Assembly: GCA_944470555.2 (NCBI GenBank)
Contig: OX104127.1
Location: 68,595,646-68,659,645 of the forward strand
DNA: 64,000 bases
Direction of reading: 5' to 3'
From: Heterobilharzia americana
Taxonomy: Eukaryota > Platyhelminthes > Trematoda > Strigeidida > Schistosomatidae
Shown here: in pieces, positions 43,831 through 55,949 of the stretch
How the letters are laid out: the number at the start of each line of letters is the position of its first letter
Numbering within the stretch: position 1 is the first letter of the stretch
Position numbers and translations under genes: made by a program
The notes under the pieces: generated by a model
Database searches by the model: none
What the model was told of the DNA's origin: nothing
Seen by the model: the letters and a program-made list of their open reading frames with translations, nothing else

Positions 43831-45231
43831 TCGGACATCCGTCATATTTCTGGTGCGAATAACCCTGTCGCGGACGCACTGTCTCGCGTTTGCACCACTA
43901 CTTTGCCTCGAGCAGTCGACTTACGGAAGATTGCCGAACTTCAGGATTCAGACGAGGAGATTGAAAAACTTCAACACTCATCCTCTCTGAAGATACAGCG
44001 TTTACCGCTCCTGAACAGTGAAGTGTCAATATTGTGCGACACCTCCACAGGCACACCCAGACCGGTTGTTCCTTTATCCTTGCGTAAGCATGTTTTTGAT
44101 GCTTTGCACAATCTTTCACATCCTGGCATCCGCGCCACTGACAAACTCATATCTGCTAGGTTTGTTTGGCCTGGTATTAACCGTGATGTTCGAAACTGGA
44201 CACGGTCATGTATTCAGTGCCAACGTTCCAAGGTGAATCGTCACAACATCCCACCACTTGGAACTTTCGCCAAACCGGACTCACGATTCGCTCATGTCCA
44301 CTTAGACATTGTCGGCCCACTTCCACCCTCCGATGGATATAGTTACCTACTGACATGTGTCGATAGGTTTACTCGCTGGCCGTTAGCCATCCCACTGTCT
44401 AACATTACTGCCGAAACAGTAAGTCGGGTTTCGTCGAAGGATGGGTTTCACAGTTTGGATGCCCTTCCACCGTGACAACCGACAGAGGCCAACAGTTCGA
44501 ATCCGCTACCTTCCAGAAGCTGATGAATCTGTTGGGATGCAAACGCATCCGCACTACCGCATATCATCCAGCTTCCAATGGTTTGGTGGAGCGATTCCAC
44601 CGACACCTTAAGAGCGCACTAATGGCAGTCGACAATATGAAATGGACTGAGTCTCTGCCGTTGGTTCTTCTCAGCATCGTTCTACACTCAAGACGGATAT
44701 ACAGTGTACACCTGCTGAGTTAGTTTACGGTAGTAACTTACGTTTGCCGGGTGAGATGGTCGCTTCAGATTGTAGTGACCCAACTCCTACCGATATCCAT
44801 GGCTATGCTCAAACTCTTAAGTTACACATGCGTCGCCTCCAGTGCAGACGGGTGCAGTTGGATAAAAGACTCCAAGATTGCACTCACGTCTTTGTGCGTT
44901 GTGACGGTGTACGTAAACCCTTACAGCCACCATACGACGGACCTTCAAGGTTCTCAGTAGAAAGAAAAGTTTTTCGTCATTGACAGATCTGGACGGCAGG
45001 ATTCTATAAGTGTCGATCGTTTGAAGGCAGCTTATATAGAGGACGACCCACCTTCCTCTACACCGACACAACTAGAAAAACCCTTGCCGCCAGACTCCCA
45101 ACAGACTCGTTAGTCGCGCGTACCCTGAACCTTCTAAAAGAGCCACGTCTAGTAGCACTGATCCAGTACCCTCTACACGTGCTGGGAGGCGTGTACATTG
45201 GCCCAAACGATACGCCGATTTCGTTAATTAG
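43820..45231 (+). pseudogene. pol: pol part 3: integrase, several frameshifts
   Basis: The zinc-binding HHCC part is visible ('LHNLSHPGIRATDKL', then 'WTRSCIQCQRSK'). The catalytic core has D in 'HVHLDIVGPLPPSDGYSYLL', D in 'TVTTDRGQQFES' (after a frame change near 44425) and E in 'YHPASNGLVERFHRHLKSAL'. Another frame change near 44695 leads to 'LVYGSNLRLPGEM', and one near 44960 to 'SISVDRLKAAYI'. The last block 'AGRRVHWPKRYADFVN' ends at TAG 45229-45231. The DDE residues survive, but at least four frame changes make the protein unexpressible as a whole. Confidence 0.8.
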
Positions 45232-45861
45232 CCCCAGCGCAACTTCACACTTGGTGAATTCGGAGTTTCAACTACTTTGTCGTGGCACGCACTACCAATG
45301 CGTTTTCATATCTAAAGTTTTCACAAGTCTTGTTCACTACTTTGCAAACAGTTTTTTTTTAAAAAAAAAAAAAAGAAAAACCAAAAATACAATTTAAATT
45401 TCAAAACTTTTTTTGGTTGGTTATTATTTTTTTTCTGTACTCCTCCCACTTCGAATTGTTTGGTTTTTCTCTTAGTAGCACTCTAATGTCCCATTTCTTT
45501 CTTCTTGCAGAACCTAGAAAATGCGTTGAAAATTGGATACAATTGGCCGCTGACGATGCTACTTGGATCGTTCTTCGGTTCTCTTTGTACCAATTTCCCC
45601 TTGTACACTCCCCGGTAGATTAAGAAGCAATAGGGAAAAGTAGACGGAGGCTTTGGGTCACCTTCCACCACTGCGAGAAGGGTTGCGTCTAGACGCAAAG
45701 TTCTCTTACCTCGTAGGTGTGCATAGTTGCACTAGCTTCGGAGACCCACACGTCACCTACTCCATCACCAATATGGAAAGGTGTTGCGTGTCCGCCTCGC
45801 AGTCGCCTCCTAGGATCGAAGGTTGCCGGTATCCCAACAACCTTCTAGGAGGGGGATAACC
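45232..45861 (+). other. Untranslated region and polypurine tract before the 3' LTR
   Basis: A T9A14 homopolymer pair lies at 45352-45374. AGGAGGGGGA at 45847-45856, five bases before the LTR, is the likely polypurine tract for plus-strand priming. Confidence 0.7.
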
Positions 45862-46294
45862 TGTAGTGCACCTTCCTGGCACCAAAATATAACTAAGGCT
45901 AAAATAAATAGTTTAAATTAAATTAACTAAATAAATCTCTAGCTTGCCTCCGGATGCTTAGGGTGTTTTAAGTTTTGTTTTAACGAGCATGCATCCGAGC
46001 AGGCTTGGACGCCATTTTACGCTCCATTGTGCTGATTACCACACACGTACTCCGAGTCCCTAGTTCAGCCTTACAAGCCAGATAAGTTGATTAAACTTCT
46101 CCCTCATTCATTATTATTACATTTACTTCAAAAATACATAGCTCCTTCAAATACATTGCGTATCAGTTCTTTTGATTTGTGTTTTGTTATCGGTACTTAC
46201 ACGTTAGGTAAAGTACTGGTTAAGCAGGTACTAGAGCACGTCAAGTTAAGTAGGGTTGATCAAGCGTTACGGAACTGTAACACGCATCCCTACA
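45862..46294 (+). repeat. 3' LTR
   Basis: 433 bp, beginning TGTAGTGCACC and ending CATCCCTACA. Substitutions against the 5' LTR are scattered. Confidence 0.9.
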
Positions 46295-46513
46295 GGTTAA
46301 TATATTCCCACTACAGTAGTCGATTCATCTTTGACTAATAAATGAACTGTTCATACGATTACTTTTTATCACAACGTGTTTTCTGATTTGCTATCTTTAC
46401 TTGTCAGCACTTATACGTAGGTAAGGAATGAATTGGTGTGTACTGGAGAACAGCAATTTACGTAAGACTGGTCAAGTGTCAAGCAGTAGTAACGCCAGTA
46501 GACCACCTCTACA
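46295..46513 (+). repeat. Relic LTR, 3' half
   Basis: 'ttctgatttgctatc', 'cagcacttatacgtaggtaa' and the end 'cacctctaca' align with the second half of the LTR ('ttgatttgtg', 'cggtacttacacgttaggta', 'catccctaca'). It continues the relic that was interrupted at 40640. Confidence 0.65.
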
Positions 46514-46587
46514 AGACTACATTGATCCACAATCAGTAGAATGTAATGCTTTTTTGGTCCTCTCTTAAAGAAGTTAGCCGATGATGC

Positions 46588-47041
46588 TGTAGCACACCTT
46601 CCTGTCACCAAAATAATACTACGGCAAAAATAAATAGATTAAACTGAATTAACTAAGCACTTATTAAGTAAATCTTCCGCCCGCCTCCGCATGCTTAAGA
46701 TTATTTAGGCATTGTTTCAACAAGCATGCATCCAAACAGACTTCAACGCCATTTTGAGCTCGCTTTGTACTTGCTAGTGCGCATATCCTCAGAGTCCGTA
46801 GCTCAGCCATACTGGCCGGATAAGTTGGACAAACGTTTGCCCATATGGTTACTATCACATTTATCCTATTTAAATATATTGCTCCTTCGAATATATTCCT
46901 GAACACCAATCCTTCTGATTTGTGTTTATATAACAGTACCTACACGTTAGATAAGGCGCAGATTAAGCAGGTATAGGGCACAGGGAGTTAAGTGGGGTTG
47001 GTTTAGCGTCCCCTAATAGTGACACAAGCAGTACCTCTACA
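46588..47041 (+). repeat. 5' LTR of the decayed copy
   Basis: It begins TGTAGCACACC and ends ACCTCTACA, 454 bp. It aligns along its length with the LTRs at 40641 and 45862 but is clearly older. Confidence 0.8.
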
Positions 47042-47250
47042 ATTATTGAGCCCAAGTGTCATTCTCTTGGTATGTCTAGTACTTCACTTATCCTACGGTG
47101 AGTCATTCGTTTTACTCTTGTTTTGGCATGGTTTTGTTTTCGTTACAGTGCCACGTTTTCCGTTGGTCATTTTAGATTGTAATTTTGTTATTACCAACTT
47201 CGTGCCTCATCATATCGCATAACAGTGTTTGAGAATAACTACTCTTCTAT

Positions 47251-48045
47251 GCAGATGGCTAAAACTCTTCAGCTTGCCGCCTTCTGTCCCCGTAGACCAT
47301 CTGCGTGATTCGCTCACGTGGAAGCTCGACTTGCCTCAAAGCATATTAACTCAAAGGAAACCAAGTTAAACCTAGTTATCATTAGTTCGCCGGAAAGTGT
47401 CATCAAAGATATCTCAGATGTGTTAGGGGACCCAGCACCGAGCAGATACAATCGTCCCAAGGCAGCCCTCATCAAACACGTTGTACTTACTGACCAGTTG
47501 AAAGTGTAAGTACTTTTCGAGGATGTGTTTCTTGGTAATCGTTTGCCCACGCAACTGCTTCGTCAGATGAGGCAGCTGGTTGCAGACTTCAGTATTGGCG
47601 ATACATTTCTTAAGCAACTGTATTTGCCAAGATTACCATAGACGGGCCAGGGAATCCTAGCATTCTTTCATAGTCCCTCTTGATGGAGCTGGCGGAAGCA
47701 GCTGAAGCTACCAAGCCTGACAGGAGCATTTCGGCTGCAATGCCCACCGCCACTGACTCACACAAAAACCCCTGTCCTCCCTCAGCAGGTGAGCCATGGG
47801 GTTTTGACGCATCTCCTCACATCACTAAATTGTACGAGTTGTGCAGCATTAAGAGAGAAATGAGACCTGGTAATTCTCCTTACGGCCGCATGTCTTGCTT
47901 ACAGTGCAGAACTGCCTCCCGCACTAGTAACAGGCTTCTCAACTCATGAAAATCCCGGGTTGTGTCCGTAGCATAGACGTTACCCTGCCAGTGCCAAAAA
48001 GTGCGCTTGACCTTGCCCTTTCGAGGCTAAACAGGAGGGAAACAC
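47251..48045 (+). pseudogene. Decayed gag
   Basis: It shows the same blocks as the intact gag, starting 'MAKTLQLAAFCPRRPSA' with TGA where gag has Trp (about 47306). Another in-frame stop (TAA) follows the TDQLKV block near 47507. The slippery GGGAAAC remains at 48037-48043. It cannot encode Gag. Confidence 0.75.
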
Positions 48046-51000
48046 ATGCGGTAACGCGTGATAGTGACTGGGGTCGTCGGTAAACTGCTTTTTTGTCTCC
48101 TCTTCTACATCGCAGATCGACGGTCTGGGATGAGTCCCCTGGTTGACACTGGGGCAGAAGGTAGCGTCACCCCACCTGCTAGTGAAGGGCGTCTGTGACT
48201 GAGGTCTCTACAACTTCATGTCACTGACGGTTCGTCCACTACAGCTGATGGTCAGAGATCCCTTGACCTCACCCTTAAACCACGCCGTTCTTTCCCCTGG
48301 GTCTTCACGGTGGCTGATGTGACCACCAGTATCATTTGTATGGATCCGTCACAAAACTGTCAGCTGCTGGCAGATGCTGGCAAGCATAAGTTGACTGGTT
48401 CTACCATAGGACTCTGCCTCCGGTATCGTCACACAGACTCCCGCTCTAAGCAGAATGTACTCCACGATGGGCACTTCCAGTTCTTACTGGTCTATTATTC
48501 ACTCCTTTCCAGATATCTTCAAGCCGAGTCGTAGTGCACCTTTTGTGACTTCAGAGGTTACGCATCACATGCTGACGACTAGCCCGCCAGCATTCGCTAA
48601 ACCAAGGCGCTTGTCCTCAGAGAAACTGCGTGCCGTCAGACCCGGGCCCGAGATGTTGGTGATCAGACCATCTAACGGCCCGTGGTCTTCGCCTTTGCAT
48701 GTGGTTTTAGACGGATATGGACTCTAGGCCTTGTGGTGACTACTGAAGGTTCAACACTAGAACGATTCCAGATCGTTACCCAGTCTCTCATGTACGCGGC
48801 TTGGCCGCTACACTGCAAGGTGCAGTGGTCTTCATCAATCCTGACCAGATACGCGCTCACCATCAGATACCCGTACATCTGGACGATATACCTAGGACGG
48901 CAGTCATCATAGATTTTTGTCTACTCAAATTTCTCTGCATACATTTTGGACTACGAAACGCCATTCACGACGTCTTGCACCGTTTACACTTCACTTGTGC
49001 CCGTTTCGACGATATACCAATCGCGAGTGCAGATGAAGATAGGCATCACGCTCACTCGCAGCAAGTTTTTGTAAGGCTTGCCAAACACGTGGTTGCCATC
49101 AATCTGGCTTAGTGCCAGCTTGGTGTCCGTTCACTGACCTTCCTTGGTCATGTAATTGATGGGCATGGAACTCGCCCGCAACCTGAATAAGGTGCAAGCG
49201 ATTCAAGATTTTCCAGTACCAACGCCAATTATAGCACTGCGTTCGTTCCTGAGAATGGTTAGCTATTGTCGTCGTTTTGTCCCCCCCCCCCCAGTCCTTG
49301 CACATCTGAACTGCGCTAAATAGTCTGCTAAGAAGTAAGTTTAAAACTTTCAGCGCTACTCCCGAGGCGTTGGAAGCGTCTCGCACGATGTAAAGCGCAG
49401 TAGCAGACGCCAAAATGTTCGTTCACCGGGACGTAAACCTCCTCCTTAGTATGATGGTTTCCGCCTCCAACACAGCCATTTGAGACATGCTGCAACACTT
49501 TCCAGGTAACAACTATATCCCGCTTGCATTCTTCTCCGGGAAGCTATCCGCCTGCGAAGTGCGTACACAACGTTTGGTCAGGGATTGCTCTTTGTACATG
49601 CTTCATTTAAGCATTTTCGCCGTTTTGTGTAAGGTCGCGATTTTGTCGTATTTACCAGCCATAGACCTTTGACTTACTCTCTGCACACCACGACCAATAG
49701 ATATTCACCACGTGAATTACGGCATCCAGGATGATTTTCACGATTCACATCAGACGTCCGTCACATTTTGGGTGTGAACAACCTGGAAGCACTGTCTTGT
49801 GTTCGCACCACTACTTTACCTAAGGGAGTTGAATTACAGAAAATTCCTGAAGTCCAGGGTTCAGATGAGAAGAAGGAGAAAATTCAATAATTGGTCTGCC
49901 CAAAGATGTAGCGTGCGCCGCTACTGAACAGCTAGGGAACAATCCTGTGCGACGTCTCAACAGGGACCTCGAGATCGGTTGCCCACCCACCTTTGCGTAA
50001 GCATGTTTTGAATGTCTGCACGGTCTTTCTCATTCTGGCGTACGTGCTACTGACAGACTGCTATCTGGTGCGTTTGTATGGCTGGGCATTAACCTGTATG
50101 CTTGAAGTGGACACGGTCGTGTACTCTACGTCAACTTTCCAGCGTGAGTCGACATGACATTACCCCACTTGGGACATTCGCTTAACCGGATTCATGGTTT
50201 GCCCATGTCCATTTGTAAGCCTTTGGCCCACTTCCACCATCCGATGGTTATTCCTATCCACTGACATGTGTCGATAAACTCACCCACTGACCAAAAGCCT
50301 TCCCATTGCCAGACACTACTGGTGAAGCAGCTGGTTGAGTTTCCGTCGAAAGACGTGCTTCATAGTTGGGATGCCCTTCCACTGCGACAACCGACAAATG
50401 TCAGCAGTTTGAGTCTGTTGCCTTCCGGAAGCTGACGGGTCTTTTGAGATGCAGACTCATTCGCTCCACTGTATATCATCCAGCTTCTAATGTCTTGCTA
50501 TAGCGGTTTCGCTGGCGTGTTAAGGGTGTGCTAATAGGGGTCGACAACATAAAACGGACCGAATCTCTACCAGCAGTTCTTTCGAGCGTTCATTAAGCGC
50601 TTTGGATAGATGTACGGCGTACTCTTGCTGAGTTGGTTCGTGGCAATAACCTACGTTTGCCCGATGAACTGATCAGGAGAGACCCACCTTCCCCCTGATA
50701 TTCATGGTTATGCTCAGACTCTTAAGTTACACATGCATCGTCTCTACGCCCCATCCACACGAGTTCAGTGTAGATGGATACGGTTGTATAAACGACTTCA
50801 AGATTGCACACACTTTTTTGTGGGTTGTGATGCCGTACGTAAACCCGTACAAACACCAAATGATGGGCACCCCGAGGTTATCAGAAAGGAGGAAACGTTT
50901 TTTTGTCACTGACGGGTTATGATGGCAAGATGTCATAGTTGTTGATACCTTGAGGGCAAGGTGCATGGGGGACGGCCCACTCCCCTCTACATCGACACGA

Positions 51001-51108
51001 CCAGAAAAATTCTTGCCGACAGACCCCGAAAAAGGCGCATATAGTCGTGAATATCCCGAAGCTTCTAGGAAAAACCAACGTTAATAGAACTGATAGAGTA
51101 CTCTCCAA
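48046..51108 (+). pseudogene. Decayed pol (PR-RT-RNase H-IN)
   Basis: The protease site 'LVDTGAEGSVTP' is visible near 48140. RT is shortened, with the catalytic box altered to FDDIPIAS (about 49008). The RNase H block has VSASNTAI followed by a stop, so the first catalytic aspartate is lost. The integrase D block survives as 'TTDKCQQFES' near 50392. A run of 12 C at 49281-49292 interrupts the RT/RNase H link. Stops and frame changes occur throughout. Confidence 0.75.
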
Positions 51109-52149
51109 ACTTACGTTGCTTCTCTAAAATGGTGATTGGTTGATGCAAACACCAATACTCTGCAGAGAAGGCGTTTATTCTCCAGATTATTACTCTTTTG
51201 TTGTATTCTCTCTGGTGTTGCAACCTAGTGGGGTGGGAAAGGGAAGGTAGATGAGGTCCATAGCCATTTCTTAGAATTCCGTGCAGCACTTCTAGGCTTT
51301 CACTCGACCGGTGATCCTATGAAGCGAAGAAGTTGAGTTCCTGAAGTCGTTCTTCGTAAGTCACAGTGGGTAAGGCAGGGATCATGTGGGCTACCTTCTT
51401 CTCAGTTAGTTGCAGCAATTCAGAGTCACTTTCGGGGGAAGGATTTTACACTCGTAGAACGCTTCTTAGTTTAGATCTAAATGAGGATGTATGTAGGGTG
51501 TGTAAAACACCACCACCGGTTTCGGTATGCTTTCTGCCTAATACCTAGGGTACTCTAAAACACTGAGGTGCGACAAATCGACACTACGCTCTGGTGTTCG
51601 ACCTATGTCTTCCTGTGACCCATGGGTCATTGTGGGTCAATGGTGGGGGCTAGAAGTTGCACCAAATTCTTAGGTGTTGCCACATATATGCAGTCCTTTA
51701 CCATATGTGGCTTAATTCCTATATCTTTGAAAATAGACTACGTACCGTCGTTATATTATCATCGAAACTGACTCTTCTTATGCATATTGGATACCGAACA
51801 ACGCAGCTAACCACACCTTTCCAAATCCAGTGGAGGGTCTTTTGATTTACCTGTTGTTGTCGCGTACTTTATAGTGCCTGTCAGCTGGAATAAGGTCACT
51901 TACATTCTTCTCGGACTGAGGTTGTGCCTATCTGCGCTCACTGTGTTCGCATGAGAACATTTGATTGCAAGTATTACCGTTTGGTATACGCAGCACAAAA
52001 TTTTTCATGTGCATGTTCACAGACTTCCTTGTGTTAATAACCATAAGCCAGACAAGTTGTTTATTTGTTCTTTAAGTGTGCTGATGTCTTTATGGTCCCT
52101 TATTTCACGTCAGACTTTTACATCGCGCTGTGTTTAATAGTAGGGGACT
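51109..52149. other. Unassigned stretch after the gypsy relic
   Basis: No LTR, exon or known repeat is seen. Short open frames carry no motifs. Confidence 0.35.
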
Positions 52150-52700
52150 TCACGCTATTCGGGATTTCATCTCCTCACAGCAGAGACAGATGGAAACTCA
52201 GGAATGTGCTTTATGGCACTCCACTCTCAACTGAGTTTCAAGAAGCGAGTTGAGAATTTGTCCTTACTGTTCAACGGGTAACTCTGTGATCTATCCAAGC
52301 AGAATACCAGCAATTCTAGAAATTCTTATTTCATGAGTGACTTAGGCCGAGATTCCTTGTCGAAGGCCTCCAAAAATGTATGGATATGGCATCTACATTC
52401 TTCTAGTCGTCCCTGGGCTTTTCATGACGGCGGAAAGTTTCGCCAGGCGGGAGGCACTTTTAAGAAAGCCACGTGTGACCGGGACAATAGGGTGTTGCCC
52501 TTTAAGTAAGCTGTTGTGGCTTACTTGATTACTCTTCCTGTATTGTTTTGCTGCAGGGATAGTCAACTCTATCAGTCTGCGGATTGATGGGTACCGCCTA
52601 GGACTTGTCTTAAGGATAGACGTTAACTTGACGTCCTCCGAGTATGGTAGGAGTGTACCTTCATTAAGTGACAGTCTGAACATAGTTGACACGCCATCTA
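52150..52700 (-). pseudogene. CR1-like RT scrap (tentative)
   Basis: The minus strand reads 'SEDVKLTSILKTS' near 52630, resembling the (F/Y)ADDVKL box with the first D changed to E, and 'FLEAFDKESRPKSLMK' near 52360, resembling the KAFDK block. The expected CR1 order would place the AFDK block before the DD box, but on the minus strand it comes after, so the pieces may be rearranged or from two insertions. Confidence 0.35.
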
Positions 52701-53789
52701 TTTAGCCTGCAGCACCTGTGAGCAGCCGTTGGTGAGGTCTATCTGGTTTTGCTGATTATTTCATACCCAAAAAACCCTATATCCCATAGTCCTATGTCCA
52801 CAGAGTCTATTCTGTTGGGCATCGGTATGCCAGCCGTTGGAGACCTTCGGGTAGAGACCTCAGCAAAATATTTAGCCATGACCCCTACTTTTTCTTCAAT
52901 GCCTTTAATTAGCTTGTCTGACTTTCGGTCTTACAATATGGAGGGGATACCATAGTGCGTTTTACTCTCACTGTTCGTGCAACAAAATAGGCTCCTCATG
53001 TGTTTGGCTGCAACCTACGTGAGAAGCATTTCAAAGCCTATTGGGATTTACAGTGTGGCAGAGATACATTTGCCTCAGGCTTCTTTTTAACATTTTTACT
53101 TCTCAGGAACAACAACGATAGCAACAAGACCCCGATACTTCCTGTTCCGTCCTCGTCAACTCCTTCTTTTTCCGTATCTCTTTGGGCTACAGTGTTTTTG
53201 TCCCCTCAGGATAATCCACTAGTTAATGATGGAGCACCTGACGAGTACAAATTTCTGAGGTTACACCATATAGCATTAACTAAGGTATTTAGGTTGACCG
53301 TTCACTCCTCAGATGAGGCTGATGAACTGATGGAATCCTGCTCCCCCCCATATATTGGGTCCAGCTGTGCTCCCAACCCAGCGAAAGGCGGCTGTTGTGG
53401 TTATTTAGAAAATTAGAGCATGTGGAAGATTCCACAGGTTTTATTATTGCTACTTACTGATCAGTTGTGAATCCTAGATTCAATTCCTCTCTTCGTTACT
53501 TCAAGAGAATAAGATAGCCATTCCGTGAACAACTTCCAAGTGAATGTGAACTGCATAGTCAGAGATGAACTTTGCCTTTTGGGACGCGTAAGAGCCAGGG
53601 AAGATCTTTCCGGAATGAATTACTGTCCACTGCTCGTTTGTGACGCGTTTTCAGATGGGATTTCCAAAGTTCTAGTGAGAAGTCGTAACTAGTGGTGCAA
53701 ATGCGGTCGCACATAGGGAAGAATACTTAATGAGGGTATTGGATAAGGGTTGTGCTACATGATGAATTGGCGGAGGTGGGCAAATGCAG
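52701..53789. other. Unassigned stretch with one longer open frame
   Basis: The plus-strand frame at 53000-53416 has 138 codons. It contains a Ser/Pro-rich middle and a short Cys-rich end (CAPNPAKGGCCGY), but no family is recognised. It may be a shadow of LINE sequence on the other strand. I cannot support a gene. Confidence 0.3.
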
Positions 53790-53970
53790 ACCATTGGACT
53801 CTGGCCCAGTTGTCCAACAGTAAAGTGCCCACCGAGACCTGAAGTCCATGGCTTCCAACCCACAGGGGGCGCAGCATGGGTGCACTGATGAAGAGCCTCA
53901 TCTTGGGAAGACCCTGCTTTCAGGTACTCCTACCTTTCGACTGCTTCTCTGATGTCAGTCTGTGATGATA
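53790..53970 (+). repeat. tRNA-derived repeat S, diverged
   Basis: A-box-like 'cccagttgtccaacagtaaa' and B-box-like 'ggcttccaaccc' are followed by 'tgatgaagagcctcat' and 'ctgatgtcagtctgtgatg', the usual S 3' phrases. Confidence 0.5.
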
Positions 53971-55142
53971 CCTTGGTGGCAGTACGCACCCCAGAAAATT
54001 TACTTGTTGCCGGTCTAAGATTTGCACCACATCACTCCACCTTCCTACAAATTCAGTGCAATGTACAAGGCGTGGGTAGATAGGAAGGACGTGACGTGCT
54101 GAAACATGTTCCGAACAATCCTGCTTCTCACTAACAGGTCTCTTCACAATTCAGTCCTTATTCTAAGTTTAAGGTACATCTTTAGGCATTGATGTTATGC
54201 AAATTTGACAGGCACAAAGATCAATCCCAGTTATTCGTATTTCTCATATATACATGAGTGCAAGACTCAGGAAGAGCGCACCTGGATAGTCAGGTGGATT
54301 ACCATATCCGATAGATCGGGTCAAAATACCGATGCGTTTCTGCTAGCTGGCCAAGGGATAGCTTATGAGCAACGCAACGTAACATGAAACCGTGCCAAAC
54401 TGCCTAGGTTCTTGACTGTGTGTTCATCTTATGGAATCCACTTAAACTATGAAGGCCAGCATCAACTTTGAATCTCTTCGGATGTTGGCCACTGATTTCG
54501 ACGAATTATTTGCTGCTACTCAGCCTTTCATTTGAACATAACCTATGAAATATTCACGCCACTCTGTTTTTGAAGAAGATAACTAGGCTATGGAATCCCT
54601 TACTGCAAAGGTTATGATGGCATTATGCCTAAGACTTCTGATGGAATCCGGACATCAACCTTAGTATTTTAGGGTGGGCTGAAATTATAACAGGTATATA
54701 GTTTTAATAGACAATGTTCTGAGAAAGCTAGCCACGATAGTTCTCAGTGGTTTATATATTATCTGACTTCTTGTAGAAAGTGGATGAGAAACAGAATAAA
54801 AAAAGTCCACGCTGAAATCCATCAGTAATAACAAAGAGGAGAAGCAGGAGGACTTTCAGTTCATCACATGTGCCACATGAGGATTTGATTTCAAACCAAT
54901 TTATATAGCCTAAGGTGTTCCATATTCCCCATTACCCTCAGAACAAAATCTTCTAACTCTTCATATTGTCTTATTCTGATATGCAGTTTTTGTTCTTATG
55001 CTGATATTGTTAAGATGGACTGAGCACTAATTTTTCAAGGTTATTAGTAGGGCATTGATTAATGAAATGCTATGACGATTTAACGCACAATTTCGAACTC
55101 AGGTTGAATCCTAAAACAAAATTATAGAGAGCTAAATTCGTT
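53971..55142. other. Unassigned stretch upstream of the coiled-coil gene
   Basis: No exon, promoter motif or known repeat could be supported. A 60-codon frame at 54205-54387 has no motif. Confidence 0.35.
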
Positions 55143-55543
55143 ATGAGTGGCGGGGTGAAAACATATAATAATGGTGTTGATGCTTGGCGAATGCAACTGC
55201 GTTCAAAGAATTCATCACCCAGTCGGTCATGTAATTTTTTGTCATTTTATGTTCACATCATTATAGTAAATAAAACAGCCAGCGCAAAATACGGGAAGGC
55301 AGTTACAGGGTTTTCGCTTGATGCTTCAGCGTAAGAACATAAATTTTTCACAGCTTTTGCAGTAATCTAGACGCGAACTATAGAACGATGAGGCACTTGG
55401 AAAATGAATATATCAAAAGTTTGCAACAGCAAATATATCTTTTGGAACTTGAAAACAATTACATCCGCCGCCAGGCTGCAGATATGGTGGATAAGCAGCC
55501 GATGATGGTTTCTGAAGCATCAAATTCTTTGAAAAAAATTAAA
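55143..55543 (+). CDS. 5' exons of an unrecognised coiled-coil protein
   Basis: Three exons can be joined: 55143-55230, 55267-55330 and 55363-55543. The introns are 36 nt (gtaatt...ttatag) and 32 nt (gtaaga...ttgcag). The joined frame has 111 codons from ATG 55143 and ends in phase 0 at a good donor 'gtaaga' (55544). The N-terminal part (about 55 residues) is basic and Ser/Ala/Asn-rich. The rest, for example 'YRTMRHLENEYIKSLQQQIY' followed by 'LLELENNYIRRQA', has the heptad leucine/isoleucine pattern of a coiled coil. Introns of this size at the 5' end are typical of schistosome genes. Frame 1 also reads through the first intron without a stop, so intron 1 could be retained. Downstream exons were not found. 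Function is unknown; a cytoskeletal or ciliary coiled-coil role would be only a guess. Confidence 0.6.
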
Positions 55544-55949
55544 GTAAGACACGAATGCAAATGAAAATTTCACATAAGATTACTCATAACTTAGCTACAA
55601 AACTATTCGTGCCAACATGCGTATTTATTTCATGACAAAATCTAACGAGCACCTACTGGAACCAATTAACATGCTCGCTTTAGAAATCAGTCTATCGATT
55701 ATATTAATAATAGTCTATTTGATATTTAGTAGTTTGTCTACAGGAATAAAGGCTGTACGCTCATGGCTTATGATAATGATAATAACAGTAGTAGTGGCGA
55801 CAATTATAATTAACGAAAGTGTTCGGCTTATCAAGATTTAGTCTCTACGTGAAGTCGTCACTTGAGAATACGGACTCAATTTGATCCTATACAAAGTGTC
55901 AGGGGTTCACAACTAAGTGGAAGAAATAATGAAACCCAATTCTTTGTAT
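55544..55949. other. Probable intron sequence
   Basis: It follows the donor at 55544. A 74-codon frame at 55617-55841 is strongly hydrophobic ('ISLSIILIIVYLIF') but AT-rich sequence gives such frames by chance. No next exon is identified. Confidence 0.35.

Larger units (their letters stand above)
40641..46294 (+). mobile_element. Ty3/gypsy LTR retrotransposon, CsRn1/Boudicca type
   Basis: A full-length but frame-broken element of 5.65 kb with two 433-bp LTRs, a primer-binding site, gag, pol in the order PR-RT-RNase H-IN, and a polypurine tract. The Gag finger has the unusual Cys-His-Cys-Cys form described for CsRn1 of Clonorchis and relatives. The LTRs differ at about a dozen positions (roughly 97% identity by eye), so the insertion is not very recent. 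Flanking bases AGTT (40637-40640) and GGTT (46295-46298) may be a 4-bp target duplication with one change. It lies inside an older LTR of the same family. Confidence 0.9.
46588..51108 (+). mobile_element. Second CsRn1-type gypsy copy, decayed, no 3' LTR
   Basis: It is in the same orientation as the full-length copy and starts 293 bases downstream of it. It has a 5' LTR, a primer-site remnant, gag and pol homology along the whole length, and many stops and frameshifts. Homology ends near 51108, just before the position of the last pol block. No second LTR is found downstream, so the 3' end is deleted. Confidence 0.85.

Noticed and set aside
53000..53416. 138-codon plus-strand frame as a new gene
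   Set aside because: No recognisable domain, no splice or regulatory context, and it lies among LINE scraps. It is listed only as unassigned.
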